NCBI RefSeq assembly: GCF_016862555.1 | Contig: NZ_BONE01000016.1 | Span: 1-64,000 of the forward strand | Source of the DNA: Asanoa siamensis | GTDB taxonomy: Bacteria > Actinomycetota > Actinomycetes > Mycobacteriales > Micromonosporaceae | Length of the DNA stretch: 64,000 nt | Reading direction: 5' to 3' | Part shown: in pieces, positions 1-8,740 of the stretch | Position numbering within the stretch: the first letter of the stretch is position 1 | Layout: the number at the start of each line of letters is the position of its first letter | Program-made: the position numbers and the translations under genes | Notes under the pieces: model-generated | What the model saw: only the letters and a program-made list of their open reading frames with translations | The model's database searches: none | Told to the model about the DNA's origin: nothing

Positions 1-276
1 GGAGCTGACCGGCGGCGTCGGCGCTGGGGGCGGAGTCGCATCGACCGGTTGGGTGGCGTCGCCGGCCGAGGACGGGGCCGGCGGCGCCGGGCTGACCGGC
101 GGCGTCGGGGCCGCGGAGACCGGCGCCGTCGCGTCGGCGTCCGGGGCCGGTGGGGCCGGGGTCGACGCCGGGAACGGCGGCGGAGGCGGATGGGCCTGGG
201 TCCTGTCGGCCTGCTGCTCGTCGCCTCCCGGTTCGGGGCCCGCGGCGGCCGGCTCGGGAGGGTTATGACGGCTCAT
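1..276 (-). CDS. Pro/Ala-rich protein of unknown function, N-terminal 92 residues only
   Basis: The reading frame opens with ATG at 276 behind a GGAG five bases upstream and stays open to the left edge, so the C-terminus lies outside the window. The visible part begins MSRHNPPEPAAAGPEPG and is almost entirely Pro, Ala, Thr, Ser and Gly, with several PPxPxPP runs. It is an intrinsically disordered leader of the type often placed before a membrane or DNA-binding domain in actinobacteria. No family can be assigned. Transcription is divergent from glmS across about 290 bases. The existence of the gene is supported by the Shine-Dalgarno site and third-position GC bias; its function is unknown. Confidence 0.6.
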   Translation of the reverse strand, partial: MSRHNPPEPAAAGPEPGGDEQQADRTQAHPPPPPFPASTPAPPAPDADATAPVSAAPTPPVSPAPPAPSSAGDATQPVDATPPPAPTPPVSS

Positions 277-355
277 CTGCGCTCCAAGCGAGGGGCGGCC
301 GAGGGCTGGCCACCCGCGGCGCTGGGACGCCGTCGAGCGTCCCCGAATCCGATGC

Positions 356-436
356 CGTGGACAAGCGGAAATGCGTCAGGAGACGGAAGGGCCCGGCCGC
401 GGCGATACGGCCCGACAGTACCGGTTGCTGTCCACA
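356..436. promoter_or_regulatory. Two DnaA-box-like 9-mers between the first gene and glmS
   Basis: CGTGGACAA (356-364, complement TTGTCCACG) and CTGTCCACA (428-436) each differ by one base from the actinobacterial DnaA-box form TTGTCCACA. They lie in the roughly 290-base divergent intergenic region, which holds no gene that I can support. They may be fortuitous. Confidence 0.2.
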
Positions 437-557
437 ACGGCCGGTCTCACCCGCGCTGCCCGGCCGGGTCGGCGGACACGGACCGTACTCGATGCATCGC
501 TCATGTCAGATGATTGATAGGCACACTTTCGAGCACGCGCCATGAGCGATTTTCGGC

Positions 558-570
558 TAGAGTCCTCCTC
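558..570 (+). promoter_or_regulatory. Predicted -10 element giving a leaderless glmS transcript
   Basis: TAGAGT (558-563) is followed by exactly seven bases before the glmS ATG. The bases just before the ATG (CCTCCTC) are the opposite of a Shine-Dalgarno site. The TAnnnT-N7-ATG layout is the usual architecture of actinobacterial leaderless promoters, with transcription starting at the A of ATG. Confidence 0.5.
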
Positions 571-2469
571 ATGTGTGGAATCGTGGGTTACGTGGGCGCC
601 CGACCGGCGCTCGGCATCGTGCTCGACGGGCTGCGGCGGCTCGAATACCGCGGCTACGACTCGGCCGGCGTCGCCGTCGTCGGGGCTGACTGCCTGCTGA
701 CCGAGAAGCGCGCCGGCAAGCTGGCCAACCTCGAGAAGGCCCTCGCCGAGCTGCCGATCGACACCGCCGAGACCCACATCGGCACCGGCACGACCGCCAT
801 CGGCCACACCCGCTGGGCCACCCACGGCGGCCCGACCGACCGTAACGCCCACCCACACCTGTCGCGCAACGGCCGGGTCGCGGTCATCCATAACGGCATC
901 ATCGAGAATTTCGCGGTCCTGCGGGCCGAGTTGGAAGCCACGGGCATCGAGTTCGCCAGCGACACCGACACCGAGTGCGCGGCGCACCTGATGGAGATCG
1001 CCCTGGCCGCCGTGCACCTGGAGCAGCCCCACCTCGACGGCCCGCAGGCGATGGCCGAGGCGATGCGCCGCGTCTGCCGGCGCCTGGAAGGCGCGTTCAC
1101 ACTGCTCGCGACCGACGCCGGCACGCCCGGCGCGGTGGTCGCGGCCCGCCGCAACTCGCCGCTCGTGGTCGGTCGCGGCGTCGACGAGAACTTCCTGGCC
1201 AGCGACGTCTCCGCGTTCATCGAGCACACCCGCGAGGCGATCGAGCTCGGCCAGGACCAGGTCGTCCTGATCACCCCCGAGGCCATCGAGATCACCGACT
1301 TCGCCGGCGCCCCGGCGGCCGGCCGCGACTTCCACATCGACTGGGACGCGTCGGCGGCCGAAAAGGGCGGCTTCGACTACTTCATGCTCAAGGAGATCGC
1401 CGAGCAGCCCCAGGCGATCGCCGACACCCTGCTGGGCCGCCTGACGGAGCACGGCGAGATCCGCCTCGACGAGGTGCGCCTGACCGACCAGGACCTCCGC
1501 GACGTCGACAAGATCTTCATCGTCGCCTGCGGCACCTCGTACCATGCCGGGCTTGTCGCCAAATATGCCATCGAGCACTGGACCCGCATCCCGTGCGAGG
1601 TCGAGCTGGCCAGCGAGTTCCGCTACCGCGACCCGGTGCTCGACCGCTCGACGCTGGTCGTCGCGATCTCCCAGTCGGGCGAGACCATGGACACCCTGAT
1701 GGCGCTCCGGCACGCCAAGGACCAGAAGGCCCGAGTGCTCGCCATCTGCAACACCAACGGATCCACGATCCCGCGCGAGTCCGACGCGGTGCTCTACACC
1801 CACGGCGGCCCGGAGATCGCGGTCGCGTCGACGAAGGCGTTCCTCACCCAGGTGGTCGCCTGCTACCTGATCGGCCTGCACCTGGCCCAGGTCCGCGGCA
1901 TCAAGTACGCCGACGAGGTCGGCGCCGTCGTCGCCCAGCTCCAGGAGATGCCCGACAAGCTGCGCGCGCTGCTGGACCGGATGGACCCGGTCCGCGCGCT
2001 GGCCCGCGACCTGGCCAGCGCCGGCACGGTGCTGTTCATCGGCCGCCACGTCGGCTACCCGGTGGCGTTGGAAGGCGCGCTCAAGCTCAAGGAGCTCGCC
2101 TACATGCACGCCGAGGGCTTCGCGGCGGGCGAGCTCAAGCACGGCCCGATCTCCCTGATCGACCACGGCACGCCGGTGGTCTGCGTGGTCCCGTCACCGG
2201 CGGGCCGCGGCATGCTCCACGACAAAATCGTCTCGAACATCCAGGAGGTACGCGCCCGCGGCGCCCGCACGATCGTCATCGCCGAGGACGGCGACGAGGC
2301 GGTCCTGCCCTACGCGGACCACGTGATCTCCGTGCCCCGCACCCCGACCCTGCTGGCCCCGCTGGTCACGACGGTCCCGTTGCAGGTGCTGGCCTGCGAG
2401 ATCGCCGCAGCCCGCGGCCACGACGTGGACCAGCCCCGCAACCTCGCGAAGTCGGTCACCGTCGAGTAA
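571..2469 (+). CDS. glmS: Glutamine--fructose-6-phosphate aminotransferase (isomerizing)
   Basis: GlmS makes glucosamine-6-phosphate from fructose-6-phosphate and glutamine, the first committed step to UDP-GlcNAc for peptidoglycan. The protein (632 aa) starts MCGIVGYVGARPALG, so removal of Met exposes the catalytic Cys of the N-terminal class II glutaminase domain (about residues 1-230). Two SIS sugar-isomerase domains follow, with the motifs VACGTSYHAGL, SQSGETMDTL and ELKHGPISL, and the C-terminus ends KSVTVE as usual for the family. The ATG was chosen because Cys must be residue 2. Length is typical of actinobacterial GlmS. It is monocistronic here; no glmS ribozyme is apparent, as expected outside Firmicutes. 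Confidence 0.97.
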   Translation: MCGIVGYVGARPALGIVLDGLRRLEYRGYDSAGVAVVGADCLLTEKRAGKLANLEKALAELPIDTAETHIGTGTTAIGHTRWATHGGPTDRNAHPHLSRNGRVAVIHNGIIENFAVLRAELEATGIEFASDTDTECAAHLMEIALAAVHLEQPHLDGPQAMAEAMRRVCRRLEGAFTLLATDAGTPGAVVAARRNSPLVVGRGVDENFLASDVSAFIEHTREAIELGQDQVVLITPEAIEITDFAGAPAAGRDFHIDWDASAAEKGGFDYFMLKEIAEQPQAIADTLLGRLTEHGEIRLDEVRLTDQDLRDVDKIFIVACGTSYHAGLVAKYAIEHWTRIPCEVELASEFRYRDPVLDRSTLVVAISQSGETMDTLMALRHAKDQKARVLAICNTNGSTIPRESDAVLYTHGGPEIAVASTKAFLTQVVACYLIGLHLAQVRGIKYADEVGAVVAQLQEMPDKLRALLDRMDPVRALARDLASAGTVLFIGRHVGYPVALEGALKLKELAYMHAEGFAAGELKHGPISLIDHGTPVVCVVPSPAGRGMLHDKIVSNIQEVRARGARTIVIAEDGDEAVLPYADHVISVPRTPTLLAPLVTTVPLQVLACEIAAARGHDVDQPRNLAKSVTVE

Positions 2470-2605
2470 GAATATTTGGGTCATTCGGCGCTTGCTGAAA
2501 GGATCGGAAACGGGACAGCCCCTTTCGACGTGAACCGGCCATTCATCCATGCCCGCCAGTTATCATGTTGGCTCGCCATCCACGCCAATACCGGAGGCGG
2601 GCCGA

Positions 2606-3502
2606 ATGCCCCACCAAAAGCTGGCCGAGCACGACGTTGTGGTTCACGGGGGACGGCGGTTGGCGGTGGCGGTCTCGGGCGCCCCTGATGGTCATCCGGT
2701 CTTTCTGCTGCACGGCACTCCGGGCTCCCGCAGTGGGCCCAAGCCGCGCAGCGGCGTCCTCTACCGCCTGGGCATCCGGCTCATCAGCTACGACCGCCCC
2801 GGTTACGGGCTTTCGTCGCGCAGCCCCGGGCGACGCGTGGCCGACGCCGCGCGGGACGTCGACGCGATCGCCGACCATCTCGGCCTCGAACGGTTCGCGG
2901 TGGTGGGCCGCTCCGGCGGCGGCCCCCACGCGCTGGCCTGCGCCGCCCTGCTGCCCGACCGGGTCACCCGCACCGCCGCCCTGGTCGGCCTCGCGCCGTC
3001 CAACGCCGCCGGGTTGGACTGGTTCGACGGAATGGCGGCCGACAATGTGCGCGGCTATTCGACGGCCGACCGTGACCGGAGCATTCTGGCGGAGCATCTC
3101 CGCCTCCGCGCCGACCGAATAATTCGCGACCCGGAGAGCCTGCTCGAATTCCTCCGCACGCAGATGGCCGAATCCGATCGACGGGTGGTCGACAGCGCCG
3201 TCTTCCGGCGGTTGCTCACCCAGACCTACGCCGAAGGCCTCCGCTGCGGCCCGTACGGCTGGATCGACGACGTGCTCGCCCTGCGCGACGACTGGGACTT
3301 TCCCTTCGACGCCATCGCGGGCCGCGTGCTGCTCTGGCACGGCAAGGACGACACGTTCTCGCCGATCAACCACCTCTGGTGGCTGGCCAACCGGATCCCC
3401 GGGGCGGAGGTGCGCGTGCAGACCGACTCCGCGCACTTCGGCGCCGTCGAGGTGCTGCCCCGGATCCTGGCCTGGCTGATCAGAACGGGTGCGGATCGAT
3501 GA
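2606..3502 (+). CDS. Alpha/beta hydrolase
   Basis: A 298-residue alpha/beta-hydrolase-fold protein. It has the oxyanion-hole motif HGTPGS (about 36-41), the nucleophile elbow G-R-S-G-G with Ser103, an acidic residue in the GKDDTF segment and a histidine in DSAHFG, so a full Ser-Asp-His triad is available. The substrate cannot be predicted. ATG at 2606 has GGAGG about eight bases upstream, which favours it over the upstream in-frame ATG at 2549. The gene converges on the fxsT-like gene and the two 3' ends overlap by 23 bases. It is probably not part of the Fxs operon, being on the other strand. Confidence 0.85.
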   Translation: MPHQKLAEHDVVVHGGRRLAVAVSGAPDGHPVFLLHGTPGSRSGPKPRSGVLYRLGIRLISYDRPGYGLSSRSPGRRVADAARDVDAIADHLGLERFAVVGRSGGGPHALACAALLPDRVTRTAALVGLAPSNAAGLDWFDGMAADNVRGYSTADRDRSILAEHLRLRADRIIRDPESLLEFLRTQMAESDRRVVDSAVFRRLLTQTYAEGLRCGPYGWIDDVLALRDDWDFPFDAIAGRVLLWHGKDDTFSPINHLWWLANRIPGAEVRVQTDSAHFGAVEVLPRILAWLIRTGADR

Positions 3503-6500
3503 TCCGATAGAGATAGTGCCGCCGGCGGAAGGCCCGCACCACGGGGTGCTCGCCGCCGACCCGTTCGACCAGGCGGTGCAGAGCCGTCTCGATCTGCTCC
3601 TCCGCCTCCGGCCGGTCGAGCGCCGCGAGGACCAGCGTGACGTTGGCCCGGCAGCGCAACGTGTTGGGATGGTCGGGCCCGACCACCGCCTCCATCGCGT
3701 CGGCGGTCGCCTCGAAGATCGTCAGGGCCTGTTCGAGCCGACCGGCGTCGACCTCGCAGATGGCTCGGTTCATGTGCGACGAGAGCGTGTACGGATGCAC
3801 CGCCCCCAACACGGTCTGCAGTCCCTCGGCCGCCAGGTCCACCCAGATGCGCGCCTCGTCCGGCTTCCCGGCGGCGCGTTCGGCGATGCCCCGGTTGTTG
3901 GCGCAGACCAGCGTGTGCGGGTGGTTCTCGCCGAACTTGTCGCGGAAGTAGGCGCCCAGATCCGTGAAGTCCCGCGAGGCCTGGACGGGGTCGCCGACCG
4001 CCAGCCGGCTCAGCGCGAGGCTGACCCGACAGCTGAGGGTCTCGGGGTTGTCCTTGCCGAACCGCTCGTTGAGCTTCTCGTAGACCTCCTCGTGGATCTG
4101 CACCGCCTCGCTGTGGCGACCCGCGCTGCGCAGCGACACGGCGAGGTTGGAGCGTGAGGTCAGGGCGGCCCGCGACTCGGCGCCGCGGGTCGCCACGCAG
4201 GACTCGTACACCGTGGTCAGGGCGACCACGGACCGCTCGTAGTCGCCCGCGTCCCGGATGTCGCGTGCGACGTGGGCGGCCGAGGCGAGCGTGAACGGGT
4301 TGGTGTCGCCGAGCGCGACCCGGCGGCCGCGCAGCGTCTGCTCGTCCCGTTCGCGCGCCGTGCGGAAGTCGCCGAGCAGGCGGTTGCAGGCGGCGAGGTT
4401 GTTGAGGGCGGCGAGCGTACGCGGGTGCTCCTCGCCGTGGCTCTCCAACCAGGACCGGTAGGTTCGCTGGTCGAGTTCCAGCGCGTCCGCGTACCGGCCG
4501 ATGCCGCGCAGGTCGCCGGCGAGTCCGCCCGCCGTCATCAGCGTGTGCGGGTGTTCGGGGCCCAACAGTTCGGTCTGCCGCTGCAGCACCTCGGCGTTCA
4601 TGGCCCGGGACGCCTCGAACTCGCCGAGGTCGCGCAGCAGGTTGCCCATGTTGAACTTGAGGTGCAGCAACTGCCGCTCCAGCGTGTCGCGCTCCTCGCT
4701 GCGGTCGGCCGGGATCGCCGCGAGCTTCTCGGTCCAGATCCGCACCGCGTTGGCGGCCCGGACCCGTCCGGAGATCGCGTCACCCTGGATCCACTGGTAC
4801 CGGACGCGGTCGATGATCAGGCGGCGCACCGCCTCGGAGTCGCTGTGCACCACGTCGGCGATGTCCAGGTGGGGCCAGAGCATCCGGAATCGCGGCCAGT
4901 TCTCGTCCTCGTCGACGTCGCCTTCGGGCCGGCCGGCGGCGAGCACGCTCTGCACCTGGCGCCGGGCGTCCTCCAACTCGTCGGCGGACATCCGGGACCG
5001 GACCACCGCCTGCAGCACCCGGTGCACCAGGATCTGCCCGCTGCGGCCGCTGTCCCGGCTGTGGCCCTCGCCCCGCTGGTCGACGCGCAGCAGCGCCAGC
5101 CGGTTGATCTGCTGGACCAGCGACCCGCGAACGACCCGTTCCGAGACGCTCGCGTCGTACGGCTTGAGGAAGGCGGCCAACTCGTCGCCGTAGACGAGGT
5201 CCAGCGCGATCTCCGGGGCCATCACGCTGCACAGTTGGAACAGCCGGTAGGCGGCCGGTGAGCGTTCCCGCAGGCGGTTGAGCGACAGGTCCCAGGTCTT
5301 GTCGATCGACTCGTCGGAGGTCGGCTCCTTCATGGCGCTCGGGCCACGGTCGCGGATGAGGCTGAGGTAGTCGTCGACCGACGTGCCGGTGTCGGCGAGC
5401 CAGGCACCCGCGGCCGCGATGGCGATGGGCAGGTCGGCGAGTTGCTCCGCGACCGCCCGGGCGTCCTCGGGCCGCATCTCCGGAACCCGCTGGATGAGGT
5501 GCGCCACGCTCTCCCGGCGCTGGAAGACGTCGACCGGGAGTTCCTTGGCGCGATCACTCCACGACGGGTTGCGCGAGGTGATCAGCACGTGCCCCCGACC
5601 CTCGGGGAGGTAGGCCCGGAGATCCTCGGGATCGTCGGCGTTGTCATAGATCAACAACCAGCGCTCGGCGGTACGGTTCAGCGCCTGCACGACCGCCCGC
5701 GCCGTCTCGGGGCCCGACCACTCGGTGTGGATGCCGAGGCGGTTGCCCAGGTCGGTCAGCGAGTTCTCGATGTCGCCGATCGGGTCGGTGCTCATCCACC
5801 AGACGACGTCGTACGCGGAACGGAAGCGGTGCGCGTACTCGATCGCCAGTTGGGTCTTGCCCACACCGCCCATGCCCTGCAGCGTGACCGGCATGCCCTG
5901 CTGCCCGGTCGTCTGCCGGCTGAGCAGGGCCACCGTGGCGGTGGCACCGGCCTGCAGCAGCGACCGCAGCCGCCAGAGGTGGCTCTCCCGGCCCGTGAAC
6001 CGGCTGTTGCGCGCCGGCACGTTGAAGATCTCGGTCTCGGTGCCGGGGAACCGGGGCGCGCCCGCCAGCTTGCCCGGCACGTCCACCGGCGAGCGGTTGA
6101 GCAGGGCCAGCACCCGTTCCGCCGCGGTGCGCTCCGGCAGGCCCGCGATGAACGCCGAGTTCGGGATCAGCACGTTGTCGAGGGGCGTCATGTCGGCGAC
6201 GTAGATGGCCAGCGGCTCCTCCGTCGCGGCGTCCGACGGCACGTACACGCTCTGCTCGGCCGCGTTCGCCAGCGAGATGATCGTCAGTTCCCGGGCGGCG
6301 CGGGCCGACTGCGTGTCCGGTTCCGGGTCCTCGAGCACCACGTCGGGGTTGACCTCCGGCGGCAGCGCGGGCAGCACCCGGACGCCGGCGGCCGTGAGCA
6401 CGTGGTCGACCCACTCCGCCCAGACCTGGTCGACCGCCGAGTAGCGCAGCACGACGGCGTCCTCGACCGGGGTCGGCCGGCGCTCGAACCGGGCGTTGAC

Positions 6501-7457
6501 CAGGGCCCGCAGGGCCGGATCGACCACGGGCAGCGAGGTGACCGCACCGTTGGTGATGTAGCCGGCGATCGCCTCGTACGCGCTCAGCAGGGTGCCGGGA
6601 CTGCCGGGGTTGTCGCCGAACGTGGCCAGCGCCTCCTCGTACGCGTAGAAGGCCTGGTAGGGCACCTGCACCTTGGCCCAGTAGAGCTGACGGTCCTGGT
6701 CGGAGAGCTCGGCCGGCAGCCCGGCGAAGCGCTGGAGCGCCACCACGCGACCGGCGTCGGCCTTCTGCTTCTCGGCGGGGTCGACGCGCATCGGCACCGG
6801 CAGGATCCGGATCTTGCGACGGCCGTAGTCGTCCCGGACGGTCCGGGCCACCTGCGCGGCGCCGTCGATGCCCTGGCCGCTCAGCGTGAAGCAGTCGACG
6901 AGGACGTCGGGCAGTTGCTTGGTGCAGATGTCGGCGACGTCGCTGAGCCCCGTGCGGCTGTCGATCAGCGCGTAGTCATAGTTTGCCTTCATGTCGAGCC
7001 GCAGCGCGTCGAAGAACTCGCCGCCGGACCGGTTCTCGTAGAAGTCGTCCCAGCTCGTCGCGGCCAAGGTCGTGGCGTAGTCGTGGTTCTGCTGGCCCGC
7101 CGAGAGGAAGTCGAGCGTGCCGTCACCGGGGAAGTCGTCCCAGCGCAGCGAGAACGAGTACTTCTGGACCGTGGCGTACAGCTCGGCCCAGTCGTCGGGC
7201 CGGCGCCCGCCGGCGGTCGCCCACTCGTATTCCTGGATCAGCTCGATGACCCCCCGAGCGCTGGGCAGTGCGTCCGGCTTCATGAACGGTGCGAAGAACC
7301 GGAACAGCCCCGGCGACTCCAGGTCCCAGTCGACCGCGAGCACCCGCTTCCCGTTCGCGGCCAGGATCCACGCCACGTTGGCCAGAGCCATCGTGCGTCC
7401 GGTGCCACCCTTGTACGAGTAGAAGGTGACGACCTGGCCGTTGCGGTTCTCTGTCAT
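3480..7457 (-). CDS. fxsT: FxsT-type STAND protein: MinD/ParA-like ATPase, NB-ARC and TPR repeats
   Basis: A 1325-residue protein of the kind found in FxSxx-COOH RiPP loci. Domains in order: a MinD/ParA-type P-loop ATPase (deviant Walker A KGGTGRT at 16-22; LIDSRTG at 164-170); a middle region of about 330-430 that may be a degenerate TIR-like domain; an NB-ARC/STAND NTPase (Walker A GMGGVGKT at 528-535, Walker B LLIYDNAD at 601-608, then LITSRNPSW); and about eight kinesin-light-chain-like TPR units (PEHPHTLM, NPETLS, HPYTLS, HPNTLR). GGAAGAGGA upstream supports the start. It is last in the Fxs operon, 51 bases after fxsC. By analogy with other STAND proteins it should be a nucleotide-gated sensor or scaffold; what it senses is unknown. 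Confidence 0.85.
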   Translation of the reverse strand: MTENRNGQVVTFYSYKGGTGRTMALANVAWILAANGKRVLAVDWDLESPGLFRFFAPFMKPDALPSARGVIELIQEYEWATAGGRRPDDWAELYATVQKYSFSLRWDDFPGDGTLDFLSAGQQNHDYATTLAATSWDDFYENRSGGEFFDALRLDMKANYDYALIDSRTGLSDVADICTKQLPDVLVDCFTLSGQGIDGAAQVARTVRDDYGRRKIRILPVPMRVDPAEKQKADAGRVVALQRFAGLPAELSDQDRQLYWAKVQVPYQAFYAYEEALATFGDNPGSPGTLLSAYEAIAGYITNGAVTSLPVVDPALRALVNARFERRPTPVEDAVVLRYSAVDQVWAEWVDHVLTAAGVRVLPALPPEVNPDVVLEDPEPDTQSARAARELTIISLANAAEQSVYVPSDAATEEPLAIYVADMTPLDNVLIPNSAFIAGLPERTAAERVLALLNRSPVDVPGKLAGAPRFPGTETEIFNVPARNSRFTGRESHLWRLRSLLQAGATATVALLSRQTTGQQGMPVTLQGMGGVGKTQLAIEYAHRFRSAYDVVWWMSTDPIGDIENSLTDLGNRLGIHTEWSGPETARAVVQALNRTAERWLLIYDNADDPEDLRAYLPEGRGHVLITSRNPSWSDRAKELPVDVFQRRESVAHLIQRVPEMRPEDARAVAEQLADLPIAIAAAGAWLADTGTSVDDYLSLIRDRGPSAMKEPTSDESIDKTWDLSLNRLRERSPAAYRLFQLCSVMAPEIALDLVYGDELAAFLKPYDASVSERVVRGSLVQQINRLALLRVDQRGEGHSRDSGRSGQILVHRVLQAVVRSRMSADELEDARRQVQSVLAAGRPEGDVDEDENWPRFRMLWPHLDIADVVHSDSEAVRRLIIDRVRYQWIQGDAISGRVRAANAVRIWTEKLAAIPADRSEERDTLERQLLHLKFNMGNLLRDLGEFEASRAMNAEVLQRQTELLGPEHPHTLMTAGGLAGDLRGIGRYADALELDQRTYRSWLESHGEEHPRTLAALNNLAACNRLLGDFRTARERDEQTLRGRRVALGDTNPFTLASAAHVARDIRDAGDYERSVVALTTVYESCVATRGAESRAALTSRSNLAVSLRSAGRHSEAVQIHEEVYEKLNERFGKDNPETLSCRVSLALSRLAVGDPVQASRDFTDLGAYFRDKFGENHPHTLVCANNRGIAERAAGKPDEARIWVDLAAEGLQTVLGAVHPYTLSSHMNRAICEVDAGRLEQALTIFEATADAMEAVVGPDHPNTLRCRANVTLVLAALDRPEAEEQIETALHRLVERVGGEHPVVRAFRRRHYLYRIIDPHPF

Positions 7458-7508
7458 CGAAGTCCTCTTCCGGTGGGCGGGAGCTCGACGGGTCGTGCGG
7501 ACGCTTCG

Positions 7509-8606
7509 CTATCCGGACGGGTCTTCGTCCGGCGGGCGGTTGAGGTAGTGCCTACGGGCGCGCGAGATCAGCTTCCCGATCTGCTGCTTGAACTCGTCCT
7601 GGTCGCGGACGACCTTGTGGTTGGCGTTGCCGCGACCGATCTGGACGACCTCGTCGATCAGCAACGAACCCTGGTCGTACTGGGGGTCGTTGCGATCGAC
7701 CACGACGACCATCGTCACCCACTGGCGCAAGGCGTCGAACGCCGCGCGGACCATCTCCCGACCGCCGTGGTGCTCGAGCACCCAGGGGTCGACGAGGATC
7801 ACTCCCGGGGACGTGTCCAGGAAGTTGTCGTTGCCGGCGAAGTCGACGATCAACGTCGGCATGCGCATGGCTCCGGCCACCCGCGCGGTGTGGTCGGCGA
7901 TCGGCAGGTAGTTGTCGTTCCGGAACGGGCGCCAGTTGGTCGGCCGCGAGTCGTAGCAGTTGCGTTGCCGGTGCGAGGCGATGCGGTTCTCGCTCGGGGC
8001 GATCACCGCGATGATGAACGAGATGCCGGCCCGCACTGGCAGCGACAGCCGGACCGGTTCGGCCTGCGCGCCCGCGGCGGGCAGCTCCGCGGCTTCGACG
8101 ATGCGGCCGGCGAGTCGACGGACGACCGTTCCGTAGTCGTTGGCGTGCGAACGCAGCCGGGACAGGGCCGACAGGCCGTGGCGGGCGTAGTCGGGCAGGT
8201 CGCCGCCGAGCTCGAGAGCCGCGGTGAGGTGGGGGAAGCGGCGATCGGGTGGCAGCGGCACCCAGAGGACCGGCTGGACCTTGCTGATCCGCTGCCCCGC
8301 GGGCACGTTGCTGTCGAGGAAGAGTTGGCTGTCGCGGGGTGGCGCCGCGACGTATTCGGGGGAGAAGAGCGGCACGAACACCCGCGCGCCGGCCACCGCG
8401 CGGTCGATCTCGCTGTCACGGTCCACGCTGGTCGGTTGCAGGTCGCCGGTGCCGATGTCGAGCTCCGGGTTGCGGCGGGGGCGGTCGCGCACCTCGTCAT
8501 GCAGGTCCTCGAAGAAGGTGCGGACCCAGTAGTCGACTCCACCGGACTTCTGGCGGGCATGACTGAGGTAGAAATATGCCTCGCGGCTCGGCCCGGCGGG
8601 GGTCAC
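7509..8606 (-). CDS. fxsC: FxsC-like protein with N-terminal TIR-like domain
   Basis: A 365-residue protein matching the FxsC family found beside FxSxx-COOH peptides. The N-terminus has a TIR-like signature (YFYLSHARQKSG, residues 11-22, then a helix with WVRTFFEDLHDEV), followed by VFVPLFSPEY. The C-terminal half holds a second alpha/beta unit (FIIAVIAPSENR, WRPFR, ILVDPWVL, MVVVVDRNDPQ). The GTG start overlaps the stop of an 18-codon ORF (GTGA) and has no Shine-Dalgarno of its own, implying translational coupling. TIR-like folds can be NADases or adaptors; no catalytic Glu can be assigned with certainty by eye. It is followed by fxsT. Confidence 0.8.
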   Translation of the reverse strand: MTPAGPSREAYFYLSHARQKSGGVDYWVRTFFEDLHDEVRDRPRRNPELDIGTGDLQPTSVDRDSEIDRAVAGARVFVPLFSPEYVAAPPRDSQLFLDSNVPAGQRISKVQPVLWVPLPPDRRFPHLTAALELGGDLPDYARHGLSALSRLRSHANDYGTVVRRLAGRIVEAAELPAAGAQAEPVRLSLPVRAGISFIIAVIAPSENRIASHRQRNCYDSRPTNWRPFRNDNYLPIADHTARVAGAMRMPTLIVDFAGNDNFLDTSPGVILVDPWVLEHHGGREMVRAAFDALRQWVTMVVVVDRNDPQYDQGSLLIDEVVQIGRGNANHKVVRDQDEFKQQIGKLISRARRHYLNRPPDEDPSG

Positions 8607-8659
8607 CGCGCGATGGCCACGGGTCGGGCCGCACGCGAAGCGACGTCGTCAACCTGCAT
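8603..8659 (-). CDS. 18-codon leader ORF coupled to fxsC
   Basis: ATG at 8659 is preceded by AGGGGG at a good distance and encodes MQVDDVASRAARPVAIAR. Its TGA stop overlaps the GTG start of fxsC. It lies downstream of a good internal promoter. It may be a leader peptide that drives coupled translation of fxsC, or an unrecognised small protein. The assignment rests only on the ribosome site, the overlap and the lack of any other ribosome site for fxsC. Confidence 0.45.
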   Translation of the reverse strand: MQVDDVASRAARPVAIAR

Positions 8660-8698
8660 CGAGCCCCCTGGTGAGCGTCCCGTCGGCGGAACCGCGAC

Positions 8699-8728
8699 GT
8701 TCTACAGAGGGTAATCCGACTGTGTCAA
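8699..8728 (-). promoter_or_regulatory. Predicted internal promoter for fxsC-fxsT
   Basis: On the minus strand TTGACA (8728-8723) and TAGAAC (8704-8699) are separated by 18 bases. This is a good housekeeping-sigma promoter in a GC-rich genome where such matches are rare. It sits in the 134-base gap between the AAC(3)-like gene and fxsC, so the signalling half of the locus could be expressed apart from the peptide half. Confidence 0.5.
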
Positions 8729-8740
8729 TGTGTCAGCGCC

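Noticed and set aside
376-2166. Long open frame antisense to glmS
   Set aside because: Typical GC-rich shadow frame: low-complexity Arg/Val/Asp/Gly composition, no ribosome site, and fully covered by an unmistakable glmS.
5442-8714. 1090-codon open frame antisense to the FxsT and FxsC genes
   Set aside because: Composition and lack of any domain show it is a mirror of the minus-strand genes, which have clear domains and ribosome sites.
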